64,000 bases of DNA from Rhizomicrobium electricum (GTDB lineage: Bacteria > Pseudomonadota > Alphaproteobacteria > Micropepsales > Micropepsaceae), in the NCBI RefSeq assembly GCF_011762045.1, contig NZ_JAASQS010000002.1:434001-498000 (forward strand). The letters are read 5' to 3'. The notes beneath the pieces are model-generated. The model saw nothing but the letters and a program-made list of their open reading frames with translations. It had not been told where the DNA came from and did not search any database. The translations under genes and the position numbers were made by a program. Of the stretch, positions 1 through 9,612 are shown in pieces (the first letter of the stretch is position 1; every line of letters begins with the position of its first letter).

Positions 1-1
1 C

Positions 2-2347
2 GGCGGTGAAATCCGCGCCTCGAACCCGTGCTCCGAGTACATGTTCCTCGACGACACGGCCTGCAATCTGGCGTCGATGAACCTGATGACGTTCCAGAAG
101 ACCGTCGACGGCAAGAAGGTGTTCGACGTTCCGGCATTCCAGCACGCGGTCAAGCTGTGGACCATCGTGCTCGAAATCTCGGTGATGATGGCGCAGTTCC
201 CGTCGAAGGAAATCGCCCAGCGCTCCTACGACTACCGCACCCTCGGGCTCGGCTTCGCCAACATCGGCGGCTACCTGATGAGCGCCGGCATTCCCTACGA
301 CAGCCGCGAAGGACGCGCGATTTCCGGTTCGATCGCCGCGCTGATGACCGGCGTGTCGTATCTGACCAGCGCCCAGATGGCGAGCGAACTGGGACCGTTC
401 CCGGAATACCGCGTCAACGCCGATGCGATGCTGCGCGTCATCCGCAATCACCGCCGCGCCGCGTATGGCGAGACCAACGGCTATGAAGCCCTGTCGATCC
501 ACCCGGTTCCGCTCGACCTGCCGGCGATCCAGCAGCACGACCTCGCCCGCGCCGCCAAGCAGGCGTGGGACGATGCCCTCGTGGTCGGCGAGGAGTTCGG
601 TTTCCGCAACGCCCAGGCGACCGTTCTGGCGCCGACCGGCACCATCGGCCTCGTCATGGATTGCGACACCACCGGCGTCGAACCCGACTTCGCGCTGGTG
701 AAGTTCAAGAAGCTCGCGGGCGGCGGCTATTTCAAGATCATCAACCGCTGCGTTCCGGAAGCCCTCAAGACCCTCGGCTATGGCGAAAAGCAGATCGACG
801 ACATCGTCGCGTATGCGGTCGGCCACGGCACGCTGGAAGGCTACACCGGCGCCCTCAACATCGACGCCCTCAAGGCCAAGGGCTTCGGCGACGAAGAACT
901 CGGCAAGATCGATGCGGCGCTGGAATCGGCGTTCGACATCCGCTTCGTCTTCAACAAGTGGACGCTGGGCGAAGAGTTCTGCACCGGCACGCTGAAGATC
1001 GCGGCCGCGGACCTGATGTCGCCCGAGTTCGACATCATGAAACATCTCGGCTTCTCCAAGGCCGACGTCGATGCCGCCAACCTGTTCGTCTGCGGCGCGA
1101 TGACCCTCGAAGGCGCCCCGCACCTCAAGGCCGAGCATCTTCCGGTTTTCGATTGCGCCAATCCGTGCGGCCGCATCGGCAAGCGTTCGCTGTCGGTCGA
1201 AGCGCACATCAAGATGATGGCGGCGGTGCAGCCCTTCATTTCGGGCGCCATCTCCAAGACCATCAACATGCACAACACCGCGTCGGTACGCGAATGCGGC
1301 GACGCCTACATCACGAGCTGGAAGCTCGGCCTCAAGGCCAACGCGCTCTATCGCGACGGCTCCAAGCTGAGCCAGCCGCTGGCGACCACGGTGTTCGATT
1401 TCGACGACGACGAGGACGAAGTCGAAGAACTCACCGCCGCGCCGGTTGCCCAGCGCACCGCGGTGGTGGCCGAGCGCGTGGTCGAGAAGATCGTCGAGAA
1501 GGTGATCCGCGACCGTGAACGCGAGACCCTGCCCGCCCGCCGCAAGGGCTATACCCAGAAGGCAGTGGTCGGCGGTCACAAGGTCTACCTCAGAACCGGC
1601 GAATACGAAGACGGCCGGCCGGGCGAAATCTTCATCGACATGCACAAGGAAGGCGCCGCCTTCCGCTCGCTGATGAACAACTTCGCCATCGCGATCTCGA
1701 TCGCGCTGCAGTACGGCGTGCCGCTGGAAGAATTCGTCGACGCCTTCACCTTCACGCGGTTCGAGCCGGCCGGCATCGTCATCGGCAACGACTCAATCAA
1801 GAACGCGACCAGCGTTCTCGACTACATCTTCCGCGAACTGGCCGTGTCGTATCTCGGCCGCAACGACCTCGCCCACGTCCCGCCGCATCACGACGAGGAT
1901 CTCGGCGGCGGCGCCGCGGAAAACCAGAAGACGACAGTCAACCGCACGACCTCGATCGGCTACATCCGCGGCAACGTCCATCGCATGGCGGTGGTGCGCG
2001 GCAATGCGGCGCCGAAGATGCTGATCGAAGAACACGTCCATGTTCACGAGCACGAACACGAGGACTTTCCCGAAGCCGAAGCCGGCTCCGTCGATCTGAC
2101 CGAGATCGCGACATCGATCGAAGCCTCGATCGCGGAAGCGGCCAACGAAACGGGCAACCCGGTCGGCTACACCGTGGCGGAGCTGCAGTCGAAACTGCAA
2201 CACAACGACGTGGCCAACCGCCGTCTCGAAGCCAAGATGAAGGGCTACGAAGGTGACGCGTGCGGCACCTGCGGGAACTTCACCCTGGTGCGCAACGGCA
2301 CCTGCATGAAGTGCAACACCTGCGGCTCGACCAGCGGCTGTAGCTGA
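2..2347 (+). CDS. nrdJ: Vitamin B12-dependent (class II) ribonucleotide reductase, 3' part
   Basis: This is the C-terminal 781 residues of an adenosylcobalamin-dependent ribonucleotide reductase, which makes deoxyribonucleotides in the cytoplasm with or without oxygen. The frame is open from base 2, so the true start lies before the window; complete alphaproteobacterial NrdJ proteins are roughly 1,200 residues. The first visible residues, [13 protein letters not shown], are the conserved substrate-site loop. The segment [23 protein letters not shown] is also typical of the family. Near residue 460 there is an acidic stretch ([11 protein letters not shown]) followed by a charged VVEKIVEKV linker. 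The C-terminus has two CxxC pairs (CGTCGNF and CMKCNTCG), the redox-active or zinc-binding tail. A class II enzyme suits a facultative anaerobe, in line with hydG later in the window. Confidence 0.97.
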   Translation, partial: GGEIRASNPCSEYMFLDDTACNLASMNLMTFQKTVDGKKVFDVPAFQHAVKLWTIVLEISVMMAQFPSKEIAQRSYDYRTLGLGFANIGGYLMSAGIPYDSREGRAISGSIAALMTGVSYLTSAQMASELGPFPEYRVNADAMLRVIRNHRRAAYGETNGYEALSIHPVPLDLPAIQQHDLARAAKQAWDDALVVGEEFGFRNAQATVLAPTGTIGLVMDCDTTGVEPDFALVKFKKLAGGGYFKIINRCVPEALKTLGYGEKQIDDIVAYAVGHGTLEGYTGALNIDALKAKGFGDEELGKIDAALESAFDIRFVFNKWTLGEEFCTGTLKIAAADLMSPEFDIMKHLGFSKADVDAANLFVCGAMTLEGAPHLKAEHLPVFDCANPCGRIGKRSLSVEAHIKMMAAVQPFISGAISKTINMHNTASVRECGDAYITSWKLGLKANALYRDGSKLSQPLATTVFDFDDDEDEVEELTAAPVAQRTAVVAERVVEKIVEKVIRDRERETLPARRKGYTQKAVVGGHKVYLRTGEYEDGRPGEIFIDMHKEGAAFRSLMNNFAIAISIALQYGVPLEEFVDAFTFTRFEPAGIVIGNDSIKNATSVLDYIFRELAVSYLGRNDLAHVPPHHDEDLGGGAAENQKTTVNRTTSIGYIRGNVHRMAVVRGNAAPKMLIEEHVHVHEHEHEDFPEAEAGSVDLTEIATSIEASIAEAANETGNPVGYTVAELQSKLQHNDVANRRLEAKMKGYEGDACGTCGNFTLVRNGTCMKCNTCGSTSGCS

Positions 2348-2367
2348 GAAATAGAATAGTGTTTTGG

Positions 2368-2391
2368 CGGCGCACCATCATCGGTGCGCCG
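2368..2391 (+). terminator. Hairpin after nrdJ
   Basis: A perfect 9-bp stem (CGGCGCACC and GGTGCGCCG) encloses a 6-base loop, 21 bases after the nrdJ stop. It is preceded by GTTTT but not followed by a T run, so termination is likely but inferred. Confidence 0.5.
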
Positions 2392-2445
2392 TCAGTATAT
2401 AAGGGAACAAAACGAGATCGCTAGACACATACTTGAGGAGTGTGC

Positions 2446-2718
2446 ATGCGAAGAGAAACAGCCCCAACTCGGTTTCTGGATTTTGTCATGGGTAACGCGC
2501 AATACCGTCTCGTTCTTGAAGAGAAGCGCGTCACAAAAAAAGTCCTCAATGAACCATCGTCGAGGCCCGTAACTGCTGCAAGGTTATGTAAGGATACCGA
2601 CGGGTCATGGGAGGTCATCATGGATGGGGAAGAGCATGTTTTCCATGACTGTGACTGGCACGAAATTCTGGAATACGTGCGGGAGCAGATCCTTTTTCCC
2701 CGACATGGCCGGGCTTGA
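2446..2718 (+). CDS. Small protein of unknown function
   Basis: The product is 90 residues and I do not recognise the family. ATG 2446 is preferred because GAGGAG ends 5 bases upstream; a GTG two codons earlier would overlap that ribosome-binding site. The protein is polar and has no signal peptide or membrane segment. It begins MRRETAPTRF and ends in an acidic and aromatic stretch (GEEHVFHDCDWHEILEYV). It lies between nrdJ and the CxxC mini-gene on the same strand. Codon use is less GC-rich than in nrdJ, which could mean acquisition by transfer or weak selection. Confidence 0.55.
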   Translation: MRRETAPTRFLDFVMGNAQYRLVLEEKRVTKKVLNEPSSRPVTAARLCKDTDGSWEVIMDGEEHVFHDCDWHEILEYVREQILFPRHGRA

Positions 2719-2818
2719 CACGGCCATCCAGTGCCTACCTCACACCGACGCTAGTCCAGATTTTGCCACCGCCTGGATTACCGCCTCAAGGGCGGCAATG
2801 ACGAATTGGAGATAGTCG

Positions 2819-2995
2819 ATGAGACATACCTCCGAGCATGAGGGGGATGAACGCAAACGACACGAACAAGACGAACGCTGCATCCTCTGCGAAGCGATCA
2901 TCGAAGTGAGTGACCACGAGGTTTATTTCGCCACCGGCTACTGCCGGTACTGCACCGAAGTTCTGGAGGACGAGACGTCCTCCGCGGAGAAATAG
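2819..2995 (+). CDS. 58-residue protein with two CxxC motifs (putative zinc-binding)
   Basis: This reading frame is short but well supported. It has an ATG with a TTGGAG site about 7 bases upstream, then 58 codons, then TAG followed two bases later by a strong terminator hairpin. The protein starts with a highly charged segment (MRHTSEHEGDERKRHEQDE). It then carries CILC at residues 20-23 and CRYC at about residues 42-45, spaced as in a small zinc ribbon, and ends in an acidic tail. The family is unknown to me. The last 17 codons and the terminator have a diverged second copy immediately downstream. Confidence 0.6.
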   Translation: MRHTSEHEGDERKRHEQDERCILCEAIIEVSDHEVYFATGYCRYCTEVLEDETSSAEK

Positions 2996-2996
2996 G

Positions 2997-3022
2997 AAGG
3001 GCCGGAGCGATCCGGCCCTTTT
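2997..3022 (+). terminator. Rho-independent terminator of the CxxC mini-gene
   Basis: A 10-bp stem (AAGGGCCGGA and TCCGGCCCTT) with a GCGA loop runs into TTTT. It starts 2 bases after the stop codon. Confidence 0.85.
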
Positions 3023-3085
3023 CGTTTGCAGGGACTTCTTCCGCAGCCGCGAACCCGATCCGCCAAGCGAAGCCGAACAGCAACC

Positions 3086-3135
3086 GCCGGTACTGCATCG
3101 AAGCTCTGGCGGACGAGGCATCCGCCGCAGAGTAA
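3086..3135 (+). pseudogene. Decayed 3' copy of the CxxC mini-gene
   Basis: The bases match the end of the mini-gene at 2943-2995 and keep the frame: RRYCIEALADEASAAE here against CRYCTEVLEDETSSAEK in the intact gene. One cysteine of the second pair is now arginine. The upstream coding part, with the first CxxC, is absent. The homology continues through the terminator and the TTTGCAGGGA that follows it, so the duplicated unit is 2943-3034 against 3086-3179. It is best read as a relic of a tandem duplication or of a lost paralogue. Confidence 0.65.
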
Positions 3136-3138
3136 TAA

Positions 3139-3167
3139 AAAAGGGCCGGATCGCTCCGGCCCTTTTT
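3139..3167 (+). terminator. Rho-independent terminator, second copy
   Basis: The stem AAGGGCCGGA/TCCGGCCCTT has a TCGC loop and is followed by TTTTT. It is nearly identical to the terminator at 2997-3022. Confidence 0.8.
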
Positions 3168-3205
3168 CCTTTGCAGGGAATGCCTAATGTGCGGGGAAAC
3201 GCGTA

Positions 3206-3886
3206 TCAGGCCTTCTTCCAACGCCGCCGCAGCGAGCCCAGCCCGGCCAGACCGGCACCGAACAGCATCAGCGTCGCCGGTTCGGGAATTGGAGGATTCT
3301 GCGGCGGGTTGTAGACCGACACCGTGTTGGTCACGTTGGCGATCGTACCGCGATCCTTCAGTTTTTCGGCAATGGTAAGATCGGTGATCCCAGCGCCGAA
3401 CGTGGTGCCGGTGATGCTGCCCGCCTGCAGCGTGGCGCCGTTTTTGACCATATGGATCGGCGTGTCGCTTGCGGGGTTCGTGGCCTTGTCGAGGACCGAA
3501 GCGCCGCCGACCGTCTGGTCGAAGTCGGCGTCAAGCCCGGTGATGATGGTGCCGAGCGGCGCGCCGGTCGCAATGGCGAGCTCGTAGCTCCAGTGGTAGG
3601 TCGTGCCGTTGTGCCAGGTCGACCCGAAGCTCAACTGGATGTGGTCGATACCGCCCACCATGTTGGTGTTGAAGAACAGCACCGTCGTGGCGGGAAGCGT
3701 CGAGATGGCGAAATTCCCGTAGACCACGTTGTCGACTTGGAAACAGGCGCCGGCCGTCACCGACGCCTTCGTCACCATCCCGCTCGACCCCAAATTCGTC
3801 GTCGTGGAACACGTCGGCGAAGCGAAAGCTCCCGATGCCATTCCGGCGGCCACGACGCCCGCCCATAAAACTTTGCTCCAGCCCAT
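3206..3886 (-). CDS. PEP-CTERM sorting-domain protein
   Basis: This is a 226-residue exported protein. It has an N-terminal signal peptide (cleavage probably after GAFA, about residue 22) and a C-terminal PEP-CTERM anchor. The anchor reads PEPATLMLFGAGLAGLGSLRRR, that is, the PEP motif, one hydrophobic helix and a basic end. Proteins of this kind are processed by an exosortase and usually end up at the surface or in extracellular matrix. The middle is rich in beta-forming residues with few charges and I cannot name its fold. ATG 3886 is chosen because GGAG lies 6 bases upstream; the longer TTG start would consume that site. No exosortase gene is present in this window. Confidence 0.85.
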   Translation of the reverse strand: MGWSKVLWAGVVAAGMASGAFASPTCSTTTNLGSSGMVTKASVTAGACFQVDNVVYGNFAISTLPATTVLFFNTNMVGGIDHIQLSFGSTWHNGTTYHWSYELAIATGAPLGTIITGLDADFDQTVGGASVLDKATNPASDTPIHMVKNGATLQAGSITGTTFGAGITDLTIAEKLKDRGTIANVTNTVSVYNPPQNPPIPEPATLMLFGAGLAGLGSLRRRWKKA

Positions 3887-4069
3887 ATCGCGCTCCAAAA
3901 AAAGACTTCTCGGGAGTCACGGTTAGCAAGCCTGATGCCAAGGCCTAAGTTACTGATATGGCGTCATTTTCCATTACTGGAATGGTAACATTGTAAACCA
4001 CTGTGACAATCTTCGGACGCGGCATGGGAACTGCAACAACACCGACGCATGTGTCACGCCGGAACAGAG

Positions 4070-4474
4070 ATGAAAGCCCTCGCCCTCGCCGCCCTGATGT
4101 TCGCCGCTCCTGCCGCAGCGGCACCCGGCGATTGCCCCAACTGCACGCTGACGGGCAAGGACTTCTCCAACCAGTGCCTGCAATCCGCCAATTTCCAGGG
4201 CGCGAACTTCGACGACGCCAAGCTCGTGCTGGCCTGTCTCAGTCACGCCAATCTGAAGAGCGCCTCGTTGCGCCGCGCCGACCTGTCGGGCGCCAACCTG
4301 TTCGAAGCCACGCTCGACGCCGCCGATTTCAGCGGCGCGGTGCTCAGCTCCACCTCATTGAAGGACGCCGATCTCTCCCGCGCGAAGGGCTTGACCCAAG
4401 CCCAGCTCGACACCGCCTGCGGCGACGCCAAGACGCGCCTGCCGGCCGGACTGAGCGTGAAGATGTGCCAATGA
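4070..4474 (+). CDS. Secreted pentapeptide-repeat protein
   Basis: The product is 134 residues with a signal peptide (MKALALAALMFAAPAAAA). It then has a run of A(D/N)LXX-type pentapeptides, including SANFQGANFDDAKL, HANLKSASLRRADLSGANLFEATLDAADFSG and SLKDADLSRAKGL. Such repeats fold as a right-handed quadrilateral beta helix. Four cysteines (two in CPNC, then CL and AC) before and within the repeat region, plus two near the end, suggest disulfides in the periplasm. ATG 4070 directly precedes the signal peptide; an earlier in-frame start would add seven residues and spoil it. The biochemical role is unknown. Confidence 0.8.
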   Translation: MKALALAALMFAAPAAAAPGDCPNCTLTGKDFSNQCLQSANFQGANFDDAKLVLACLSHANLKSASLRRADLSGANLFEATLDAADFSGAVLSSTSLKDADLSRAKGLTQAQLDTACGDAKTRLPAGLSVKMCQ

Positions 4475-4522
4475 ATTCCAGTGGAATTGACGCTCCACTG
4501 TAATAGTGCCTCCAACTAGGCG

Positions 4523-4560
4523 TAGCCCCGAGAGCCGGACACTGTCGGGGCTATTTTTTT
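4523..4560 (+). terminator. Rho-independent terminator of the pentapeptide gene
   Basis: TAGCCCCGA pairs with TCGGGGCTA and is followed by seven T residues. Confidence 0.85.
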
Positions 4561-4613
4561 GACCTGCGGAACAGCAATCTTTTTGCACACGGAGACGCGG
4601 AAAAAGTGCGCCT

Positions 4614-4808
4614 CTTTCCTCCCCCGCGGAGCTGAGAACAATAAACCGCACACGGACGAAATAGCGGGGGAGGTGCCGAACGGAAGTGAGGCGGAGGGGG
4701 GACTGTTGCAGCGGAGGAGCGATTCCCCCCTCCGTCGCTTTCAGCGACACCTCCCCCGCTATACCACCGGCGTGCAGTTCAGCGAACCGGATCCGCGGGG
4801 GAGGAAAG
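4614..4808. repeat. Nested inverted-repeat intergenic element, copy A
   Basis: Three nested inverted repeats fill this gene-free stretch between 4475 and 4816. The outer arms are CTTTCCTCCCCCGCGGA (4614-4630) and its complement (4792-4808). The middle arms are ATAGCGGGGGAGGTG (4661-4675) and its complement (4748-4762). The inner arms are around GGCGGAGGGGGG (from 4690) and CCCCCCTCCG (from 4725). The same arms recur at 26091-26303. One end abuts the stop codon of gcvPB, so it may also act as that operon's terminator or mRNA stabiliser. Confidence 0.75.
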
Positions 4809-4816
4809 TTGACTGT

Positions 4817-6364
4817 CTATTCCGCCGCTTGATACTTCAGCACCGGCTTGCGCGAGGCAGCGGTTTCGTCGAGGCGACGGCGCGGGGCCAAGCGCGGGGC
4901 GCCTTCGAAGCGCTCCGTCTTGCCCGCCTTCACCTCTTCGGCCATGCCGCGCAGCACCGCGATGAAGCGGTCGAGGCTTTCCTTGCTCTCGGATTCCGTC
5001 GGCTCGATCAGCATGGCGCCGTGCACGACCAGCGGGAAATACATGGTCATGGGATGGTAGCCCTCGTCGATCATCGCCTTGGCGAAGTCGAGCGTGGTGA
5101 CGCCGGTGTCGTGCAGCCAGGTGTCGTCGAACAAGGCTTCGTGCATGCACGGGCCTTCGAACGGCGCACTCATCACGTCCTTGAGCGAAGCGAGCACGTA
5201 GTTCGCCGCCAGCACCGCATCTTCCGACGCCTGCCGGATGCCGTTGCCGCCATGGCTCAGCATGTAGCTGAGCGCCCGCACGAACATGCCCATCTGGCCG
5301 TGGAACGCCGCCATACGGCCGAACGGCTTGTAGCCTTCCGGCGCCGAATCGCGATCCTCGATCAGACGGATGCCGCCCTTCTCGAGCACCAACAGCGGCA
5401 GCGGCGCGAATGGGCGCAAACGCTCCGACAGCACCACCGGACCCGCACCCGGACCGCCGCCGCCGTGCGGCGTGGAGAAGGTCTTGTGCAGGTTGATGTG
5501 CATGGCATCGACGCCGAGGTCACCCGGCTTCACGCGTCCGGCGATGGCGTTGAAATTGGCGCCGTCGGCATAGAAGTACGCGCCGGCCTCGTGGATCAGC
5601 TTGGCGATCTCGACGATATCGCGTTCGAACAGACCGCAGGTGTTCGGATTGGTCAGCATGAACGCGGCGACGTCGGGGCCGATCTTCGACCGCAGCGAGT
5701 CCATGTCGACCCGCCCCTCGGGCGTGGCTTTCACTTCGTCGACCGTGAAGCCGGCGAACGCGGCGGTGGCGGGATTGGTGCCGTGCGCCGATTCCGGGAT
5801 CAGCACGCGCGTGCGCTTCTCGCCCTTGGCTTCGATGGCGGCACGGATCGTGAGGATGCCGCACAACTCGCCGTGTGCGCCCGCTTTCGGCGACATGGTC
5901 ACAGCCGGCATGCCGGTCATGGTCGTCAGCCAGCGCGCCAGTTCGCTCATCAGCGCCAGCGCACCCTGCGCGGCCGATTGCGGCGCCAAGGGATGCAGAT
6001 CGGCAAAGCCGGGAAGCCGCGCCAGCTTCTCGTTGAGACGCGGATTATGCTTCATGGTGCACGAGCCGAGCGGATAAAGCCCGGCGTCGATCGAATAGTT
6101 GTTGCGCGACAGGCGCACGTAATGGCGCACCACTTCCGGCTCGGAAAGGCCCGGCAAACCGATCTTGCCCTTGCGGCGAAGTCCGCCGAGATGGGTGTCG
6201 CCGACTTTCACGTCGGGAAAATCGACGCCGCATTTGCCGTCGCGGCCGAGTTCGAAGATCAGCGGTTCTTCGTGATCGAGACCGCGGTCGCCGGAAATGG
6301 TCGGCAGCGCAGAGGCTTCCGCGGTACCGGGCTGCGAGGGACGTCCCTGAGAATTGAGAGCCAT
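4817..6364 (-). CDS. gcvPB: Glycine dehydrogenase (decarboxylating) subunit 2
   Basis: This 515-residue protein is one half of the split P-protein of the glycine cleavage system. It binds pyridoxal phosphate, decarboxylates glycine and passes the aminomethyl group to the lipoyl arm of GcvH. The PLP-lysine motif [18 protein letters not shown] is present, as are [24 protein letters not shown]-like and [15 protein letters not shown] segments typical of the subunit. The ATG overlaps the gcvPA stop by one base (TAATG), which indicates translational coupling. It is the last gene of the gcvT-gcvH-gcvPA-gcvPB operon. Confidence 0.97.
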   Translation of the reverse strand: [515 protein letters not shown]

Positions 6365-7695
6365 TAGAGAACCTCCTCCAGCGCTTTCACGAACGCGGCA
6401 ATGTCTTCGTCGGTGTTGGTTTCGGTGGCGGCGACGATCAGGAGATCATCGGCGTAGCCGAGCCGCGAGGCGGGAACGCCCGCCAGAACGCCCTTCATCG
6501 CCAACTCTTCGACCACCTCGGCCGCCGAGCGCGGCAGCTTGATGGTGAATTCGTTGAAGAAGGCCGGCGTGATGACCGAAACGCCGGGAATGGCGTTCAG
6601 CTTGTCGGCCAGTTCCACCGCGCGCGAATGGTTGATCGCGGCGAGTTTGGTGAAGCCCTCTTCGCCGAGCAGCGACAGATGGATCGAGAACGCCAGCGCG
6701 CAGAGGCCGGAATTGGTGCAGATGTTGCTGGTCGCCTTGTCGCGGCGGATGTGCTGCTCGCGGGTGGAAAGCGTCAGCACGAAGCCGCGGCGGCCGTCGG
6801 CATCGACCGTCTGTCCGGCGAGACGGCCGGGCATCTGGCGGATGAACTTCTCGCGCACCGCAAACAGGCCGACATACGGCCCGCCGAAATTGAGCCCGTT
6901 GCCGAGCGACTGGCCTTCGGCGACGACGATGTCGGCGCCCTGCTCGCCCGGCGGCGTGATGAGGCCGAGCGAAACCACTTCCGTCACCACGACGACCAGC
7001 AGCGCGCCCTTGGCGTGCGCGGCATCGGCGAGCGGCTTCAGATCGCGGATGAGGCCGAACACGTCGGGGCTCTGCACCACGACGCAGGCGGTCTGATCGT
7101 CGATCAGCGGCAGCAGGTCTTCGGCGCGTCCCGGCGAGGCCATCGCGCGCTTGATGACGCCGTGCAGGTTGGCGACGGTCTCGACGGTCTCGATGTACTG
7201 CTTGTGCAGGCCGCCGGACAGGATCGCCTTCGGCCGCTTGGTGACGCGCATCGCCATCAGCACCGCCTCGGCGGTGGCGGTCGAGCCGTCGTAAAGCGAC
7301 GCGTTGGCGACTTCCATGCCGGTCAGCGCCGCGACCTGGGTCTGGAATTCGAACAGCGCCTGCAGCGTGCCTTGGGAAATTTCCGGCTGGTACGGCGTGT
7401 AGGAGGTGAGGAATTCGGAACGCTGGATCAGATGATCCACCGTCGCCGGAACGTGGTGCTTGTAGGCTCCCGCACCGCAGAAGAACGGGACGTCGGAGGC
7501 GGCGACGTTGCGGGCGGCGAAGCGGGAAAGGATGCGCTCGACCTCGATTTCGCCCTTGGCGTCGGGAAGATCGAACGCCTCGCGCGGCGCCTGCGCCGAT
7601 TTCGGCACATCGCGGAACAAGGCATCGACGTCCTTGACGCCGATCTTGGCGAGCATGGCGGCACGATCGTCCGCGGTCAGAGGTAGGTAGCGCAT
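6364..7695 (-). CDS. gcvPA: Glycine dehydrogenase (decarboxylating) subunit 1
   Basis: This 443-residue protein is the other half of the heterotetrameric P-protein. Family signatures include [19 protein letters not shown] near the N-terminus, [19 protein letters not shown] and [14 protein letters not shown] 7695 is chosen because GGGTGA lies 5 bases upstream; the longer TTG start includes this site. It sits 68 bases after gcvH and overlaps gcvPB by one base. The split P-protein form is common in alphaproteobacteria and Gram-positive bacteria. Confidence 0.97.
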
Positions 7696-7763
7696 CGTTT
7701 CACCCAATTGTCATGGCCCGCCGGCGCGGGCCATTCAGGCCGTATGGACGTGGCGGACCGGTC

Positions 7764-8135
7764 TTAGAGACCCGCCACGAATTCCTTGTACTTGTCTTCG
7801 GTCATGAGCTGCGAAAGCTCGGCCTTGTCGGCGATCTTGATCTTGAAGAACCAGCCGTCGCCTTCCGGCGCCGCGTTCACCTTGGCCGGATCGCCGGACA
7901 GGTCTTCGTTGGCCGCCGTGACGGTGCCGCCGACCGGGGCGTAGACTTCGCTCGCCGCCTTGACGCTTTCGACCACCGCCGCTTCGTCGCCCTTCTTCAG
8001 GACCTTGCCGGCCGACGGGGTCTCGACGAACACGACGTCGCCGAGCTGCTCGGTGGCGTGGCCGGTGATGCCGACGGTGCCTTCGTCACCCTCGACGCGG
8101 ATCCATTCGTGCTGGTCCGTGTAATAGGTCGTCAT
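7764..8135 (-). CDS. gcvH: Glycine cleavage system H protein
   Basis: This is the 123-residue lipoyl carrier that shuttles the aminomethyl group from P-protein to GcvT. Lipoylation is expected at Lys59 in [17 protein letters not shown]. The length is standard for the family. The ATG overlaps the gcvT stop by four bases (ATGA), so the two are translated as a coupled pair. Confidence 0.98.
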   Translation of the reverse strand: MTTYYTDQHEWIRVEGDEGTVGITGHATEQLGDVVFVETPSAGKVLKKGDEAAVVESVKAASEVYAPVGGTVTAANEDLSGDPAKVNAAPEGDGWFFKIKIADKAELSQLMTEDKYKEFVAGL

Positions 8136-9259
8136 TTGCCTGCTCCTCGTTTGTAGCGGTGGGGGACGAACGGCATCGGGGCGATGCGCGCCGGAAGCGC
8201 CTTGCCGCGGACCAGAAGGTCGACCTCGGTACCGTCGGCGGCGAATGGGGTTTCGACATAGCCCATGGCGATGGGCGCATTGAGCGACGGGCCGAAGCCG
8301 CCGCTGGTGATCTTGCCGATGACGCGGCCGTCCTTGGCAGCAATCTCGGTGCCGTCGCGCGCGGGGGCGCGGCCGTCGGGACGAACGCCGACGCGCTTCT
8401 TTTCGGTGCCATTGAGCACGCGCGCCATGATCTTTTCCGCCGCCGGGAAGCCGAGCTCGGTCTTGCGCCGCTTGCCGATGGCCCAGACCAGATCGGCTTC
8501 CGCCGGATCGGTGGTCTCGTCGATGTCATGGCCATAGAGGCAAAGCCCGGCTTCGAGCCGCAGACTGTCGCGGGCGCCAAGCCCGATCGGCAGCACGTCG
8601 GGATCGGCGAGGATCGCGCGCGCCAGTTTCTCGGCGTCGGCCGCAGAAACCGAAATCTCGAACCCGTCTTCGCCGGTGTAGCCGGTGCGGCCGACAATGG
8701 CCTCGACGCCCGCCACGGTGGCGCGGGTCACGCGCATGAAGTTGAGGAAATCGATGCCGGGCGACAGCTTGTCGAGCACCTTGCCCGCGAGCGGACCTTG
8801 CAGCGCCAACAGCGCACGATCGGGACGCGGGATCAGCGTCAACTCGCCGTCCAGCTTCTTGGCGATGTAGGCGAAGTCGCTCTCTTTCATCGATGCGTTG
8901 ACGACGAGATAGAGATCGGCCTCATCCGCCAGCTTGGTCAGCATGAAATCGTCTTTGACGCCGCCCTGGTCGTTGAGCAGCAGGCCGTAGCGCTGCATGC
9001 CCTCCTTCAGGCCGACGAAATCGGACGGGCAGACTTTTTCCATCGCACGCGCCGGATCGGGACCGCGCAGGAAGGCTTGTCCCATGTGCGAGACGTCGAA
9101 CAAGCCGGCTTTCTCGCGGGTATGCAGATGTTCTTTGATGATCCCGGTGGGATATTGCACCGGCATTTCGTAGCCGGCGAACGGTACGATTTTGGCGCCC
9201 AGCTCGACATGCAGGTCGTAGAGCGGCGTGCGCTGGAGTTTTTCGGCGGTCGTTTCCAT
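8132..9259 (-). CDS. gcvT: Aminomethyltransferase (glycine cleavage T protein)
   Basis: This 375-residue enzyme moves the methylene group from GcvH-bound aminomethyl to tetrahydrofolate and releases ammonia. The N-terminus [23 protein letters not shown] and the motifs FDVSHMGQ and [12 protein letters not shown] are typical. ATG 9259 has AAGGA about 9 bases upstream; starts further upstream would lie in the riboswitch. It is the first gene of the gcv operon and is preceded by the tandem glycine riboswitch. Confidence 0.97.
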   Translation of the reverse strand: METTAEKLQRTPLYDLHVELGAKIVPFAGYEMPVQYPTGIIKEHLHTREKAGLFDVSHMGQAFLRGPDPARAMEKVCPSDFVGLKEGMQRYGLLLNDQGGVKDDFMLTKLADEADLYLVVNASMKESDFAYIAKKLDGELTLIPRPDRALLALQGPLAGKVLDKLSPGIDFLNFMRVTRATVAGVEAIVGRTGYTGEDGFEISVSAADAEKLARAILADPDVLPIGLGARDSLRLEAGLCLYGHDIDETTDPAEADLVWAIGKRRKTELGFPAAEKIMARVLNGTEKKRVGVRPDGRAPARDGTEIAAKDGRVIGKITSGGFGPSLNAPIAMGYVETPFAADGTEVDLLVRGKALPARIAPMPFVPHRYKRGAGK

Positions 9260-9302
9260 AGTCCGAATCCTTCGAGATGGCGCGCCCGCTTCCGCGAGAC
9301 CC

Positions 9303-9528
9303 GCGCCCCCTCTGTCATCGGACCTGAGAGATTTCCCCCTCCTGCACAACGGCGGTGGAGAGGTTACCCCTTCGGTGGGGGCCGCTTTCGCGAACCCTCT
9401 TTCCAGAAGTTCATCACCCGTCGCGGTCCTTTTGCCTGAGAGTTTCCGGGGCGGTTGCTCCTTCGGCCTTCGTCTTCGACTACGGCCCGACACGTCGGCC
9501 TTCGCCAAAAACTCACGTCTCCCGCGGG
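9303..9528 (-). promoter_or_regulatory. Tandem glycine riboswitch (two aptamers)
   Basis: Read on the minus strand, aptamer 1 (about 9528-9400) contains CCGAAGGAGCAA and then GGAAACTCTCAGGCAAAAGG. Aptamer 2 (about 9395-9303) contains CCGAAGGGGTAA and then GAAATCTCTCAGG with GATGACAGAG. These are the conserved core strings of the glycine riboswitch, in the usual tandem order, directly upstream of gcvT. Known members turn on glycine cleavage genes when glycine is high. About 45 bases separate aptamer 2 from the gcvT start; I see no classical terminator there, so control may act at ribosome access. Confidence 0.95.
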
Positions 9529-9584
9529 GGATCGTGTGCTGTCCGCACGGACGCGCCTCACGGCGGGCCCGGACGTCAAAAGCC

Positions 9585-9612
9585 ATTCTAGGTGCAGGAG
9601 TTTGAGAGTCAA
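9585..9612 (-). promoter_or_regulatory. Sigma70-type promoter of the gcv operon
   Basis: The minus strand reads TTGACT (9612-9607), a 16-base spacer, and TAGAAT (9590-9585). Transcription would start near 9578 and give a leader of about 320 bases carrying the glycine riboswitch. From 9613 to 9739 I see nothing further. Confidence 0.65.

Noticed and set aside
4559..6367. Open frame of 602 codons on the plus strand
   Set aside because: It runs through repeat copy A and antisense to gcvPB, with shadow-type composition.
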